Shown piece after piece: positions 33,603 through 44,591 of a stretch of DNA of 64,000 nt. The translations under genes were made by a program, and so were the position numbers. Every line of letters begins with the position of its first letter. The stretch's first letter is position 1. Under the pieces are notes generated by a model. The model ran no database searches, was not told the DNA's origin, and worked only from the letters and a program-made list of their open reading frames with translations. The DNA is from Corynespora cassiicola (taxonomy: Eukaryota > Ascomycota > Dothideomycetes > Pleosporales > Corynesporascaceae), in contig JAEUWY010000002.1 of assembly GCA_022059125.1 (NCBI GenBank), positions 2,852,001-2,916,000 of the forward strand. Direction: 5' to 3'.

Positions 33603-35024
33603 ATGGATTTTTCAGGCAAAAAGAAGGCGCGCCAAACCAATATCTTGGACGCGAATGCTGCCATGGCACTCAGCCAGCAGCAGCACCGCCAGCAGCAGGG
33701 CAAGAAACAGCGTGGCAAAAAGGCAGCCGGTAATCAACACCCAAGAGTCAAAAGTGCTGGGCCTGAGAATGCAACACACAATCAAGGCAACCAAGTTCCG
33801 CCCGCCGATATCGCCCACCAAGCCGACGGTGCCAAGGTACGTCTTGCAGCCAAAAAAGGCAACCGCAGGAAACACGCCCGCACCGCCGAGGAGCTTTCCC
33901 ATCGCAATAATAAAAAGGATTTACTGAGCATTGTTTTGGAGTATGGCGGTGACGCCAAGGTCGCAGAGCTTGCAGACCATCCAAAGAAAGACATTGCCGC
34001 ATGGATCGCGAGCGTTGAAACGGCAACGTTGGGTCCCCGCCCAAAGAACGGCGCGGTCACCAAGGATCAGAATCGACAAGTTTATCTGCAGGGGAGTCGA
34101 GATCACCATGTGCAGAGGGCGCGAGTCGATGCGGCTCAGCCAGCAAACATCGCCCATGCCCCAATGGTACCGCGAACCATGATCTCTCGAGCAAACGTAA
34201 AGAGGCCGCCACCAAGTGATCTTCAAGGCAAGGCTAAACGCATAAAGCTATCAGAGACGACCCCTGATAGGGAATACATCACTGACTCCGAACACCACAC
34301 ATATCCCACTACGACTGAGCATCCTAAGCAACTTTCCATCCACAAAACCGTCAGAAATACCACCAAACACAACTCTCAGCCGCTCAAATTCTCTTCAAAC
34401 AAGTTCTTCAACAAGAAGAATCCCAATATGATGGAGCAGCTCGAGCAGAACGGCAACGTGCTGAACAAAATTTCCTCCAAGCTCGATGGCCAGCAGCCCA
34501 ACAAGTCAGATGCCTCTATCGAGGAACTTTTCAACTTCGAGGCCTTCAACCCAAGCACCATGGCCAAACATCCTGCCATCGACGCGCTCGGCTTAGACAC
34601 AGCCTCCTACCTCACCTCAAGCAAGGTCTTTGACCTGGAGAATCAGCGCGTCGTCGTCACCGCCTCGTCACTCACGGCGGTGCACTTTACTCTCATTCCA
34701 CACAACACATCATCTTCGAGCCTTGCCACATCGGCAATGGACAAGTCTTCGACTGTCAACTCGAGCAAAACTTTCAAGAACACGCCGTTCTTCAAGCCCG
34801 GCCAGCATGGCTGGGACTACAAGCTTCATCGCTGGGGATTTCACGGCGATCCCGACCTCGAGAGCGGCAGGGGTCATCAGATTGAGCCTCAAGATCAGGC
34901 ACGATTCGACAGAGATCCATCGTTCAAGGCCGAGTTTGACAAAAAGTATCCGGGGACGCTGGCGAACCAGTGGCCCTGCGGCTGCCAGATGCCTTTTCAC
35001 GACTCGGATTCTGAGGAGGAGTGA
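33603..35024 (+). CDS. Conserved-looking hypothetical protein with basic N-terminus
   Basis: A single exon of 473 residues from the ATG at 33603, which has a good context (CTCACCATGG). The N-terminus is Lys/Gln-rich (KKKARQTNILDANAAMALSQ; GKKQRGKKAAG), likely nucleic-acid binding or a nuclear signal. The middle carries a short helical block (LLSIVLEYGGDAKVAELADH). The last ~80 residues are aromatic and Cys-containing (FFKPGQHGWDYKLHRWGFHG; NQWPCGCQMPFHDSDSEEE), ending in an acidic tail. I do not recognise the family. Composition is that of a real gene: balanced codon use and a stop at the end of an acidic tail. Confidence 0.75.
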   Translation: MDFSGKKKARQTNILDANAAMALSQQQHRQQQGKKQRGKKAAGNQHPRVKSAGPENATHNQGNQVPPADIAHQADGAKVRLAAKKGNRRKHARTAEELSHRNNKKDLLSIVLEYGGDAKVAELADHPKKDIAAWIASVETATLGPRPKNGAVTKDQNRQVYLQGSRDHHVQRARVDAAQPANIAHAPMVPRTMISRANVKRPPPSDLQGKAKRIKLSETTPDREYITDSEHHTYPTTTEHPKQLSIHKTVRNTTKHNSQPLKFSSNKFFNKKNPNMMEQLEQNGNVLNKISSKLDGQQPNKSDASIEELFNFEAFNPSTMAKHPAIDALGLDTASYLTSSKVFDLENQRVVVTASSLTAVHFTLIPHNTSSSSLATSAMDKSSTVNSSKTFKNTPFFKPGQHGWDYKLHRWGFHGDPDLESGRGHQIEPQDQARFDRDPSFKAEFDKKYPGTLANQWPCGCQMPFHDSDSEEE

Positions 35025-36232
35025 TATACGATCCCGTCTATTTGCTTGTTTCTGCATGGGAGGGTAGAGTGCATTTTGATGAATTCAGCATTGCATCTTG
35101 GGGAGTCACAGTCAAGAGCATTTCAGGGCGCAGAGGGAGATTTCTATGGTGATTTCTGAATGATATTTTGCATTGGTATTGTACATTAGATGAGCATGAA
35201 CATTGAGGTTAATTTCATTGATCATCTTGTGCCCAGTCGGTGACTTTCTACTATTGACTTGTTTGATAGCACCCGTATCCCTAGGCTTGACATTGCTTCC
35301 TGTGCACAAAAACTTTTTTGTTTGATGCTTGCCTGCTTCCGTAGTAGTATTTAATATCCAGGCCCCTATGGTTGCTGTTCGGTCTTTCAAGTCCTTCCCG
35401 CCCCCCTGCCTGCTCCGGGTACAGGGGAAGCAAGACATAAGAGAAATGACATGGAAAACTAGTGACTGAACTTGACGGAAGCTTTAGTTCCCGAGTTCTT
35501 GGACCTACAAACAGGCATCATGGCCGTGAGCTTTCACTTGCCTGTGGCTCCAGCCGCATCCAAGACACGCCCACCGTGCAGTCGGTACCGAAGACGAGTG
35601 AGGTGAGGCTTCAATAGTATATTAAAAACCATTGGAAGCGGAGACTATAACACAAAATCCAATCAACATCGTGATAAATCAACAAGAGGGTGTCTGTCCG
35701 GTCTGCCAAGCCCACCACGGAAGGACGTTCACTCCGCCAGCAGGATTGGAAATGCAAGGTTTCTATATCTCATTGTTTCAGGTCAGAGGGAAGATACCAG
35801 CCCCTCCAAAAGTGGGCCTATGGTTTGGCCCGCAAGCGTTTGTCCAGCATCACCGCATGGACGCGGACCACGCTCTTCGCCTTTGCCGCCCTAGTCGCTG
35901 CCAGGGGCAGTCCTCCCGATTATCAAAACCACCCGCTTTAAGACTCACAATCCCCTCCAGCTCCTCCACTGTATAATAGACATGCAACCTCTGCTTTGCC
36001 GTTTTCTCACTCGCGCCTTCCTCGGCTAGCTCACAGGCCTTCACCGTCGGACGCCATCACCTGAGCCGCTCAACAGGCTCACGAGAGCCTCCGTCATAAT
36101 ACCCGCAATCGATTGTCGTCCTTGTGGCTTCACCACTCGCCCCGCCCACCAAAGGCCAACCCTTTGCCAAAGGCGCCCTCGCGCCTTGTACCTTCTGGCA
36201 AGCTGCAGGTCCCCCACACCCTGCCCACTGTC
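35025..36232. other. Intergenic region
   Basis: 1.2 kb with no supported gene. A frame at 35632-35976 contains CPVC but has no ATG and no second metal-binding pair. The open frame before 36233 is taken as leader of the next gene. Confidence 0.45.
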
Positions 36233-37407
36233 ATGTCAGTCTCTGACATGGACAGGAATCTCTTTGCGTCCATTCAGCTGACCCCAGGCCTGTACCCGAT
36301 ACTCTTCCCTGGAGCTCTTCCGCTAGACGTTGACTCGCAGGCGAGCTTCTACGACTACAACAACATCGCTCACCCGCCAAGCGTTCCGTACCCTGGGCTC
36401 TTCGGCCGGAGCCAGGATCAATTGACTGCATACTACGCACATCCATCAAAGTGGACTCATCAAGCTCAACTAAATCGGGCTCACCCAGCCCCCGTCGACT
36501 ATCCTTGGGACCAGCCTAGGCCTCAGTCGGTTATGCTCATCATGAACGTCAATAACCCTCGCAAGCGCCGCCAGCCTACTGCGCAGGAACTTACTCCTCC
36601 AGCCCAGACCCACGAGACTCCGGCCGCAAAGCGAGTCAGGCTGTCCTCGACCTCTGGGCTGAACAATTCATCAAGCTCGCCTCTCCGGGGTCAACCTCAC
36701 TTCCCCACTCCTCCGACGAGCGCCTCTCCAGCAACCACTCCACTGAAGCTCCAAATCCCGCAGTCAAACACCGCTCCCAATGCTAAGCGTCTCGAGGCGT
36801 CTCGACGTACTGCAGCGAAGAAATGGGAGCCCAAGCTGCAGAACCCGTTCCCTGAACAGAAGGAGATCAAGCGCGCCTACCCCATGAAGTTGATGCGCCA
36901 CTATCCTGCCGAGGCAGACGATACTCCCGAGCCCAACTTCGTCAAACCCGAGATCAAGAAATCCGAGCGCGTTACCAAGCTGCTCCGCTCCTTTCCCGGC
37001 CTCGCGCCTCTTGTCGTCGACCGCACCAGGAGGGTGATGAGGGCCGAAACCACAAACGAGACCCTGAAAGTAAACAAAAGAGACACCTCCACCGATTCGG
37101 CGATGAGGTTGGCCTGGCACTGCTTTGCCATTCCCGAGCGTAGTACCAGGGCTCCCATGATGCAGGTAAGCAAACTCACACTCTCAGCAGTTTGACAGGT
37201 TCTAATTTGTTGTAGTCTGGCATCGACAGCTCTGACTGGATCCGGGAGAATGACTTCAAGCCCAACAACCTTCCCGGATGGATGAAGTGGAACACTAGCA
37301 AATATTGCGATGAAAAGGGCCGGGCTGAGATCGCCCGCCAGATCCGCGAGGCCGAGATCAACAACCAAGAGGAGGCAGAGATCAGAGAGGAACAATTGCG
37401 TGAATGA
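36233..37407 (+). CDS. Hypothetical protein, probably nuclear
   Basis: Exons 36233-37165 and 37216-37407 (intron GTAAGC...TTGTAG) give about 374 residues. The ATG at 36233 (MSVSDMDRNLFASIQ) is the first in frame. The N-terminal ~80 residues are hydrophobic/aromatic (LTPGLYPILFPGALPLDVDS). The middle is disordered with basic motifs (NPRKRRQP; AAKRVRLSS) that look like nuclear signals. The C-terminus is charged: DWIRENDFKPNNLPGWMKWN, then a Glu/Arg helix (EIARQIREAEINNQEEAEIR). Family not recognised; possibly a chromatin or RNA-associated fungal protein, but that is only inferred from composition. Confidence 0.72.
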
Positions 37408-37925
37408 TACATGCTCAAAACGGTCTCAACTTGAAGAGATCTGGGCTTGAAGAAGAATCGTTGGAGTGCGTTGATGCCACGTCGGCCTGGTCAGGCCGCC
37501 TTCCCAAGTATGACACAAAATCATGGCATTTTGCACGAGTTATTAGGGGCTGCATGGGTACCTCTCGTGTCTTTTTGATGGGTTACTTTTTTGGGACTTT
37601 GGGATCCCACTAGAGTCACACTCTACCAATATGATGTGAACACAGTATATCTTAGTCTACCAAATCACACTCAACTTTGGTTGTATGCCCTCGTTTCGAA
37701 GTTGACGAACCCAACAGAGTTTTCCTGAGTGATCCCATGAGTGATTCTATAGTCGGGGCAACATATAAGCAGCCGTTGTCTGCCCCCTTTTCATCCAGAA
37801 TCCCAACATAGCCATTTCGAGACCCACCCGTGGACATCAACACTCACAGAGGCACTCTTACCGACACTCACATAGGCAGGTTACTTCACACCACTTACCA
37901 ACACTTGAGTCAATACACTCTCAAA
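37408..37925. other. Intergenic region
   Basis: Holds the 3' flank of one hypothetical gene and the leader of the next. The open frame from 37830 is not needed, since a better ATG lies at 37926. Confidence 0.5.
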
Positions 37926-38885
37926 ATGGCCTCTTCTCAAAACGAATTCCATGGCCTTGGTGCCGGAAAATACGCCCACCCTTACAAGGTGGCAAAGCCA
38001 TGCACCTTCTCCTCCCTTGGCCAACAAGCAAAGCTCCTAAGGGACTGGCATGGACATGCCGCCCAATACCCCCCATCGGCATCTCTAAACGCCCACAACA
38101 CCCGGCGCCAGGGCTCCAACTCCCTACCGCCACCACCCCACCACCTGAGCAGCTGGCTGTCCACAGTCCTAATCCCCTCGCGGGCCCCAACCTCCAGCGA
38201 CTCGTGGACCGACCGCCAAAGCCAAATCACCCGATCCGCTCCACCTAGCGAGCAAACCGCACAACTCGTCCTGTCGGCATCCTCCTCTTCCACCCTGCCT
38301 CGACGCCAGGCAACGCTGAGACCCGCACCGCTCTCCTACGGGCCCAAGACACCGTCGCGACGAGTGCGCAAACGCCAGGTCACCGCCATCTCCTCTTCCT
38401 CGGTGCTCTTCGTGGCCGAAAGCGACATCTCGGTGGGCACCACCATGCCTCCCACCGCAGGATCCACCAAGCCATGCGAAGCCCTCTGCCTAGGCCTCTC
38501 TGACCCTTTCATCGTGCCGGCCCGGCACTGCGCACCTAGCAAAGAGGAGCTGAGGGTGGATCCGGGCCGCGACGCCATGGCCTATCTCGAAGCGCCCGAG
38601 TGCGAGACGCCGGGGGTGCTGGGGAAGACGCACCCCCGGCGAGAGGATCGCGAGGGCTATGAGTCGTGTGCGACATGGCGGAATTATGCACTGAGGAGGG
38701 AGGTTAAGGACGTGTTGGGGAGGGAGATGGAGGATAGGGGGGAGGAGAGCGAGGGGGTGGGGAGGTTGAGGGGGATGCTGCGGGGGAGGTGTGGGAGTGA
38801 GGGGTGGGAGTGTGATGCCAGTAGGTGTCTGAGGTGTGAGGGCATGGAGGAGTGGGCGGAGTTGAGGGCCATGTATGAAATGTAG
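37926..38885 (+). CDS. Hypothetical protein, Ser/Pro-rich with Cys-containing tail
   Basis: A single exon of 319 residues (MASSQNEFHGLGAGKYAHPY). The first two thirds are Ser, Pro and Arg-rich and disordered. A more ordered part has SSSVLFVAESDISVGTT and CEALCLGLSDPFIVPARHC. The last 100 residues are strongly charged with WECDASRCLRCEGMEEW at the end, a possible Cys cluster. The 3' third is G-rich on the plus strand (many GGGGAGG runs at 38700-38800), unlike its neighbours. Family not recognised. Confidence 0.6.
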   Translation: MASSQNEFHGLGAGKYAHPYKVAKPCTFSSLGQQAKLLRDWHGHAAQYPPSASLNAHNTRRQGSNSLPPPPHHLSSWLSTVLIPSRAPTSSDSWTDRQSQITRSAPPSEQTAQLVLSASSSSTLPRRQATLRPAPLSYGPKTPSRRVRKRQVTAISSSSVLFVAESDISVGTTMPPTAGSTKPCEALCLGLSDPFIVPARHCAPSKEELRVDPGRDAMAYLEAPECETPGVLGKTHPRREDREGYESCATWRNYALRREVKDVLGREMEDRGEESEGVGRLRGMLRGRCGSEGWECDASRCLRCEGMEEWAELRAMYEM

Positions 38886-39090
38886 GGAGATGCTGGTTTT
38901 GTCTTGTTTAGTCTTTTTTCGTACTCGGACGGGACTTTTGCGACGCTGTGCAGGAATTTCTGGAAGAAGTTTTTAATTTAGTACCTGGTGGTTGTAGAGC
39001 ACTCCAGCTCCGACTCCGGTTCATCTATTTGGCTCCATTTTCAGTGACTTGTCGTTTTACTGTCTAGTCCAGTATAGTCATACAACACGC

Positions 39091-40148
39091 CTAGTAATCG
39101 TAAAAGCCCTTGCCGCTCTTCTTGCCCAGCCATCCGGCATCGACCATCTTCTTGAGCAACACAGAAGGCCTGTATTTCGAATCGCCAGTGTCCTCGTACA
39201 AAACCCGCATGATCGCCAGGCAAGTGTCGATGCCGATAAAGTCAGCGAGCTGCAGCGGGCCCATGGGCACGTTGGTTCCATTCTTCATGATGCTGTCGAT
39301 ATCCTCCTTGGTACCTACGCCCGTCTCCAGGCAAATGATGGCCTCGTTAATGTATGGCATGAGAATGCGGTTCGCCAAGAAGCCGGGAGAGTCGGCGCTG
39401 GTAGAGGGAATCTTGCCCATCTTCTTGCAAAACTCGATAGCAGTGTCCACTGTGTCCTGCGAGGTCTGGAGGCCGGTGATAATCTCCACGCCCTTTTGAA
39501 TTGGAACAGGGTTCATAAAGTGCGTGCTGATGACGCGGGACGAGGCAGACAGATCGGTGGGGTCCTTGGACGTCGACGCCGCAATCTTGGTAATGGAAAT
39601 GGACGAGGTGTTGGTCGCCAGAATGGCATGCGAGGGGCAGATCTGGGCGAGCTGGGAGAAGATCTTGGATTTCAAGTCTGGGATTTCCTGCAAATGGGAT
39701 CAGCACGAGCTGTGCGCCGGGGCGGGCGAGAATGTACAGGAACCGCCTCAATGACAAAATCCACATCTGAAAGGTCTTCGAGGGACGTGCTGGACGTCAG
39801 ACGGCCCCTGGCGGCGGCTGCGTCGTCTTTTGAGATTCTTCCCTTGCCGACATCCTTCTCAAGCAGCTTGTCCGCAAACTTGAGGCCCTTGTCGATGGAC
39901 GCTTGTGAATTGTCAATCAGTCGCACAGGAACTGACGCCTTTTGCGCAGCTACAAGCGCTATTCCGAGACCCTGCTCTGGTCAATCACTCTTCAGCGAGG
40001 CACATGAAAGACAAACCATCTGTCCGGCTCCAATAACACCTAGCTTCTTGACCTCGGCAGCAGCTCCCACAGAGGGCGTGGAGCTGAAAGAGCGGCATTG
40101 CCGCGAGGCGGCGCACCTAACGGCCTGTCTTGACGCTGAAGAAAACAT
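39091..40148 (-). CDS. Mitochondrial 3-hydroxyacyl-CoA dehydrogenase
   Basis: Exons 40017-40148, 39738-39971 and 39091-39687 give about 320 residues with consistent phase. An Arg/Ser-rich mitochondrial presequence ([20 protein letters not shown]) precedes [21 protein letters not shown], the GxGxxG NAD-binding motif spanning intron 1. [19 protein letters not shown] spans intron 2. [13 protein letters not shown] and [17 protein letters not shown] (catalytic His-Asn context) and [32 protein letters not shown] complete the family signature. It oxidises L-3-hydroxyacyl-CoA in mitochondrial beta-oxidation or as a 3-hydroxybutyryl-CoA dehydrogenase. It is head-to-head with TOF1, 250 bp between starts. 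Confidence 0.95.
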
Positions 40149-40398
40149 TGCTTCGACTCTGACACTGTGTGGAAAAGTGAGATGTAAGGGCCAGCAACTC
40201 TTCACACATGTGAAGCTCCCGCGTCTGGGGACGGACGGGTAGGGCCGATGTAAGCCGTAGCCGAGGCCCATGACGTTGTCCAGCCCCGCCTTGGCGCGTT
40301 TGTCGCGTTTGTCCGCCCGACACTTTACGCGTGCCCGCGACGCGTCGGCAGGTCATCGCATCGCGACTGCGGGCGCCCACCAACGTCCACCACCCGCC
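40149..40398. promoter_or_regulatory. Bidirectional promoter with two MluI cell-cycle boxes
   Basis: The 250 bp between the HADH and TOF1 starts contain two perfect ACGCGT sites at 40327-40332 and 40340-40345, 67 and 54 nt before the TOF1 ATG. ACGCGT is the MCB element read by MBF (Mbp1/Swi6 type) in fungi at G1/S. The first is part of CACTTTACGCGT (40321-40332), which recurs before TFB2. TOF1 is a replication protein, so this fits. Confidence 0.7.
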
Positions 40399-43300
40399 AT
40401 GGCTCAGACTACTTTGGACGAGTGGGCCAAGGACCCCGTGGATCCAGAGATCCGCGCTCACGTCTACAGTCTCATCACTGCTGTAAGTTGCTGTGCCCTG
40501 ACTTTTTTTGCCGTGACCACGGCTGATGCGTGTAGCTTGGTGGCATTGGTGATGATGGAACGTATGCGCTCGGTGACGATGCCCTCCTCTGTCTCAAGGA
40601 CCTACGCAAATGGCTCAAATTCGCCGACGGTCAATTGAACCGACGTGACGTCGCACGATGCATGGCCGAGGCCAACTTGGTAAAGGGAGACTTGCTGGAG
40701 ATTCTCTCCAAGGTGGCGGACAAGGCGACGACGGATAAATGGAGGCACAAGATTGCAGTCGCATGCTGTATGCACATCTCGAGTTTGTGGCTTCACACAG
40801 CTAACACGATGCAGTGGAACTCCTGGTCCCTCTCACCTGGCCATTCGAAATCGATCCAGTCGAAGCGACCGTCAACCACCTTCGACATGGCCCATATATC
40901 GAGCTCGCACAAATCGGCTACAAACGCGCGATACTCCAGTTTGACCGCTCGAGAATCTTGCAGACAGCTGTGCGCATCGCACTACCATCCATGGCCATAC
41001 CCTTGCGCGAGCGAACCCCTCGAGACGAAGGCATTATTCGTATCGCACTATATTTCATCCGCAACATTGCCATGCTGTCTCCTCCCCGAAACAGGCCCAT
41101 GGACATTGATGAGGCCGAAGTCTCGCGTTCTGCAACGATAGACACCTTTCAGGAACAGGACATCTTCCAAGTCATTCTCAGTGTTGCCTCGAGCATCGGG
41201 GAAGACTTTGTGAACCAGGATGTAGTCATCCTGGAGATTCTCTTCTACCTCCTCAAGGGAATCGATGCTGAGAAGCTTTTCATGGAGGAGAAGAAGCTCA
41301 AGACCAAAAACACCAATGAACTAAAGGAGCTCATGCAAAAGGAAAAGGCAATGCTCTCGAGCTACGCGCGGCATGCGCCCACTCGCCACAACCGCTTCGG
41401 CACCATGATCTGGGTCAAGCGAGACGATGACAAGGTGTCTACCGTCTCTGGTCAAGACGTCCTAGGCAAAGCGCAAAAGACAATGGAGAAGATGGACACT
41501 TCGAAGAAGTGGAACAAGCCAAAGCAGGGTAGACGGAAAAAAGACCAGGAGCAGGAGAGCGAAGAGTTTGACCTTCCTGTCTCACTCACCGAGTCGGCGC
41601 GCACAACCATCAAAGCCTTTGCCGAAGAGTTCCTCGATTCTTCGTTCAACCCGCTCTTTTTGCATCTGAGAAAGGCCATCGAGCGCGAGGTTGAACGGGT
41701 CGAGACTCGCCATTCCCGTCAGTACTTTTACTTGGTATCCTGGTTCCTCAAGGCAGAGTGCGCTCGCCGTCGGACGATGAAGGAAAGGGCCGCAGACAAG
41801 AACAGCAAAGAAGTCCTCTCTGCCGAAGATGAGAGCTACGGGCTTGTCGCCGAGGTCATGAACCAGGAGACGTTTATTCTGCTCAACAGGTTCATGCAGC
41901 GGAGCCAAGACGAAAAGGCATGGCAAGATCTGAATGCCGGTATGAAGTGTTTCACACAGATTCTCCTGACAGTGCAGGAAATGGCAGAGTCTGCACTGGA
42001 CGATGATCAGGAAATCGCCGAAAACATCCAGAACCGCATCTTTTACGAAGAATCAACGCACGACCGTGTCGTCGGCATTTTGCGATCCTACAAGGACCAG
42101 GGCTTTGGCTATCTGGACGCCGTCACCGAGCTTTCCCATGTCTTCTTGCGCATGTTGGAACGATATTCGAAGCAAAATGTTGACATGCAGATTCGATCCA
42201 AGAAGCGCGCCAGGAAGATTCGCAAGAAGCAGGCACAAGCACAAGGCGAAAACGACGACGGGGAGGGTCAAGTGTCTGATACAGAAGACATCACATCAGC
42301 CCAACGAACCGTTTCCGAGCGTAAATTCGACTTTACCCGTTTCGCAGCCAAGTTTGTACATCAGAGCAGCGTCAACACGTTTGTGGCATTCGTTAGGTTC
42401 TACAAGGACTTGGACATTGAACAACTCAAGCGTGCACACCGGTTCTTCTATCGTGTAGCTTTCAAGATGGAGCTTGGAGTGCTGCTATGCCGCGTAGATG
42501 TACTTGCCCTGTTCAACAAGATGATCAAGGGCCCCGAGGGCTTGGACCCCGAGTCACCCGTGTACAAGGAATGGGACGATTTCGTCAGGCACTTCTTCCG
42601 TACCGTGGTCAAGCGCGTTCAAGAGCGTCCAGAGTTGGTGGTGGAAATGTTGTTCAGCAAGATCCCCGCCACCATCTTCTTCCTCGAGCATGGCTACGAC
42701 CGAGAGCTGCCGACTCGTACGCCACGTGCGCCCGCAGAGCTGGAGGTCAAGCCCGGCATGGAGAAGCCAGAGCAGATTGGTGTCGCCGTCAGCGTGCTTG
42801 TCAATCAGCAAAAGTCGGATGCCCTCCGATGGGTAAAAGATGTCCTCAACTCTGCCGTGGATGAGCGCAAATCATGGGAGGACATGGAAGAAGCACGCAA
42901 AGCTGCAATCGCAGAAATGGCAGGGGACGAGGCACCCGCAGAAGACGCGGATTCAGAGACGCCCAAGCCCCCATCCATCAGTAAGTCTCTCACACTACGT
43001 CGTCTGCTGGCTAACCTTTGGTAGTGATCAAACCCGATAATCAGGAGCGCCGAGCCGCCATGTTCAAGGACAACAAGCTGCGACTTCTTATGACACTCGT
43101 AGGCATGACAAGGGTCGGTGCAGACAATGATCCAGAGGCTACTTGGATTCTTGACTCTTCCCTTACGTCTGCGGGGCTGCAGGAAGCGCTCGATTTGATC
43201 CGCAAATACGAGTTTGATCCTCCGACGTACGAGGACGGCAAGGGCCCAGAAGATATGCTCCGGAGCAAGGCTGCAGCTGCTCGCCGGTCCACTCGCCGCG

Positions 43301-44040
43301 TCGATTTCGACGACGATTCTGACGACGGCATAGACCATGATTCCGATGAGGATCGAGGGGAATATGCTGTTGATGGCCCTACCGCTCGAAAGGCAGACGG
43401 TACCCGCAAGAAGCTCACGCGTCGTAGGCGGGAACGTACTCCTGTCGAGCTTGACGACGAAGAACGAGACAGAAGAGCCACCGCTCGTCGCGAGAAGGAG
43501 CTTGAGAAGCAGCGCAATGTCAAGAGTACCATGTTTGTGCATGATTCAGATGACGAAGACTGGGATGACGAAAAGGATGCCAATTTTTTTGCAAATGAAG
43601 AGCTGATTCGCAAGCTCAACCAAGCCAAGAATTCAATGGCGTTGGGAAGTGTGGAGCCAGCTTCAAAGAAGAGAAAGGCAGATGGATCTACAAAAGAAGT
43701 GACCAAACGCCGCAAGACGCCGCCGAGGCGCAAGGCAGGCCCATTCGGCTCAGACAGTGAAGACGAGGAGCAGGCATCGGATGTACTCGACAAAGACTCC
43801 GAGGACGAAGCTGCTGACACGCCCCTGTCTTCACAGCCTGCCGTGGCAGGCATAGTCAGCGACGACGACGACGAGGATGATGACATGCCCGCGAAGCCGT
43901 CGGCTGCAACCAGTACAACCAAAGATGGAGATGTTGTCATGGCTGACGCAGACGATGATGAGGAAGAGGATGTGCCTGTGGCTCGTAGACCTACAAGAAA
44001 CACGAGGGCAGGCTTTGTGATTGATAGCGATTCGGAATGA
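40399..44040 (+). CDS. TOF1: TOF1/SWI1 (TIMELESS) replication fork protection protein
   Basis: Exons 40399-40482, 40536-40767, 40815-42980 and 43025-44040 give about 1165 residues. The N-terminus assembled across introns reads MAQTTLDEWAKDPVDPEIRA ... LGGIGDDGTYALGDDALLCL ... ELLVPLTWPFEID, the TIMELESS N-terminal domain. Next come RHAPTRHNRFGTMIWVKRDD, long helical repeats, and a conserved block FARFAAKFVHQSSVNTFVAF-like (FTRFAAKFVHQSS). The C-terminal ~280 residues are acidic with basic patches. With Csm3/Swi3 it forms the fork protection complex that stabilises stalled forks and mediates the S-phase checkpoint in the nucleus. Length is close to fungal orthologues. Confidence 0.95.
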
Positions 44041-44591
44041 GGTATATGCATGGGTTCTGGGTACGATAGCATTGGCGGCGTCTGTAGGATTCATGTCAAA
44101 TACCCTTTTTCAATTTTTCCAAGTCTCTCCCACCACCTAAACTCATTCAAATCGAAGAGATGGGCAATCAGCACCTTTGATGCCGGGCTTCAAGAAGGCA
44201 GTTACAGATACGATGGACTGGCGTGCTTTGCATGAGACTGCTTTCACTTCCCAGGCTCAGTGTGAGAGCCAGCATAGCAGGGCCTGCAGTGACTGGTGTG
44301 CTCGCAGTATTCACTCTGTTACCACCTTTCTAGGTGCCTGCCGTTTCCACTGGCCCCGTCTGTTTACCTGCCGCCGTCACTCTTCAGTCAACACCGCACC
44401 TTCCTCCACGCCTCCACTCCACCTCTCCGCCACGCCCACACGCCCACACGCACCCCAAAAATGTAAGCACCCCACATCTCTACTGGCTCTTCTCAGCCGT
44501 CGTATTCATGCTGACCTATCCAGATCGAACAAGGTTCGCGCAGATCCGCGCTCAGTGGGAGAGAGTCCAGCCGCCAGCCACCAAGTTTCTC
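44041..44591. other. Intergenic region with 5' UTR intron of the next gene
   Basis: A clear intron (GTAAGC donor at 44463, CTGAC branch, CAG acceptor at 44523) lies in the leader of the gene starting at 44592. The open frame upstream of 44592 would otherwise run through this intron, so the upstream Met codons are not used. Confidence 0.6.

Noticed and set aside
39049..40242. 397-residue plus-strand open frame opposite the HADH gene
   Set aside because: It is antisense to three HADH exons and runs across their introns; the minus strand has clear family motifs and phased introns.
43041..44072. 343-residue Ser-rich minus-strand open frame
   Set aside because: Mirror image of the acidic Asp/Glu/Arg-rich TOF1 C-terminus; Ser runs are the antisense of GAC/GAT/GAG-type codons.
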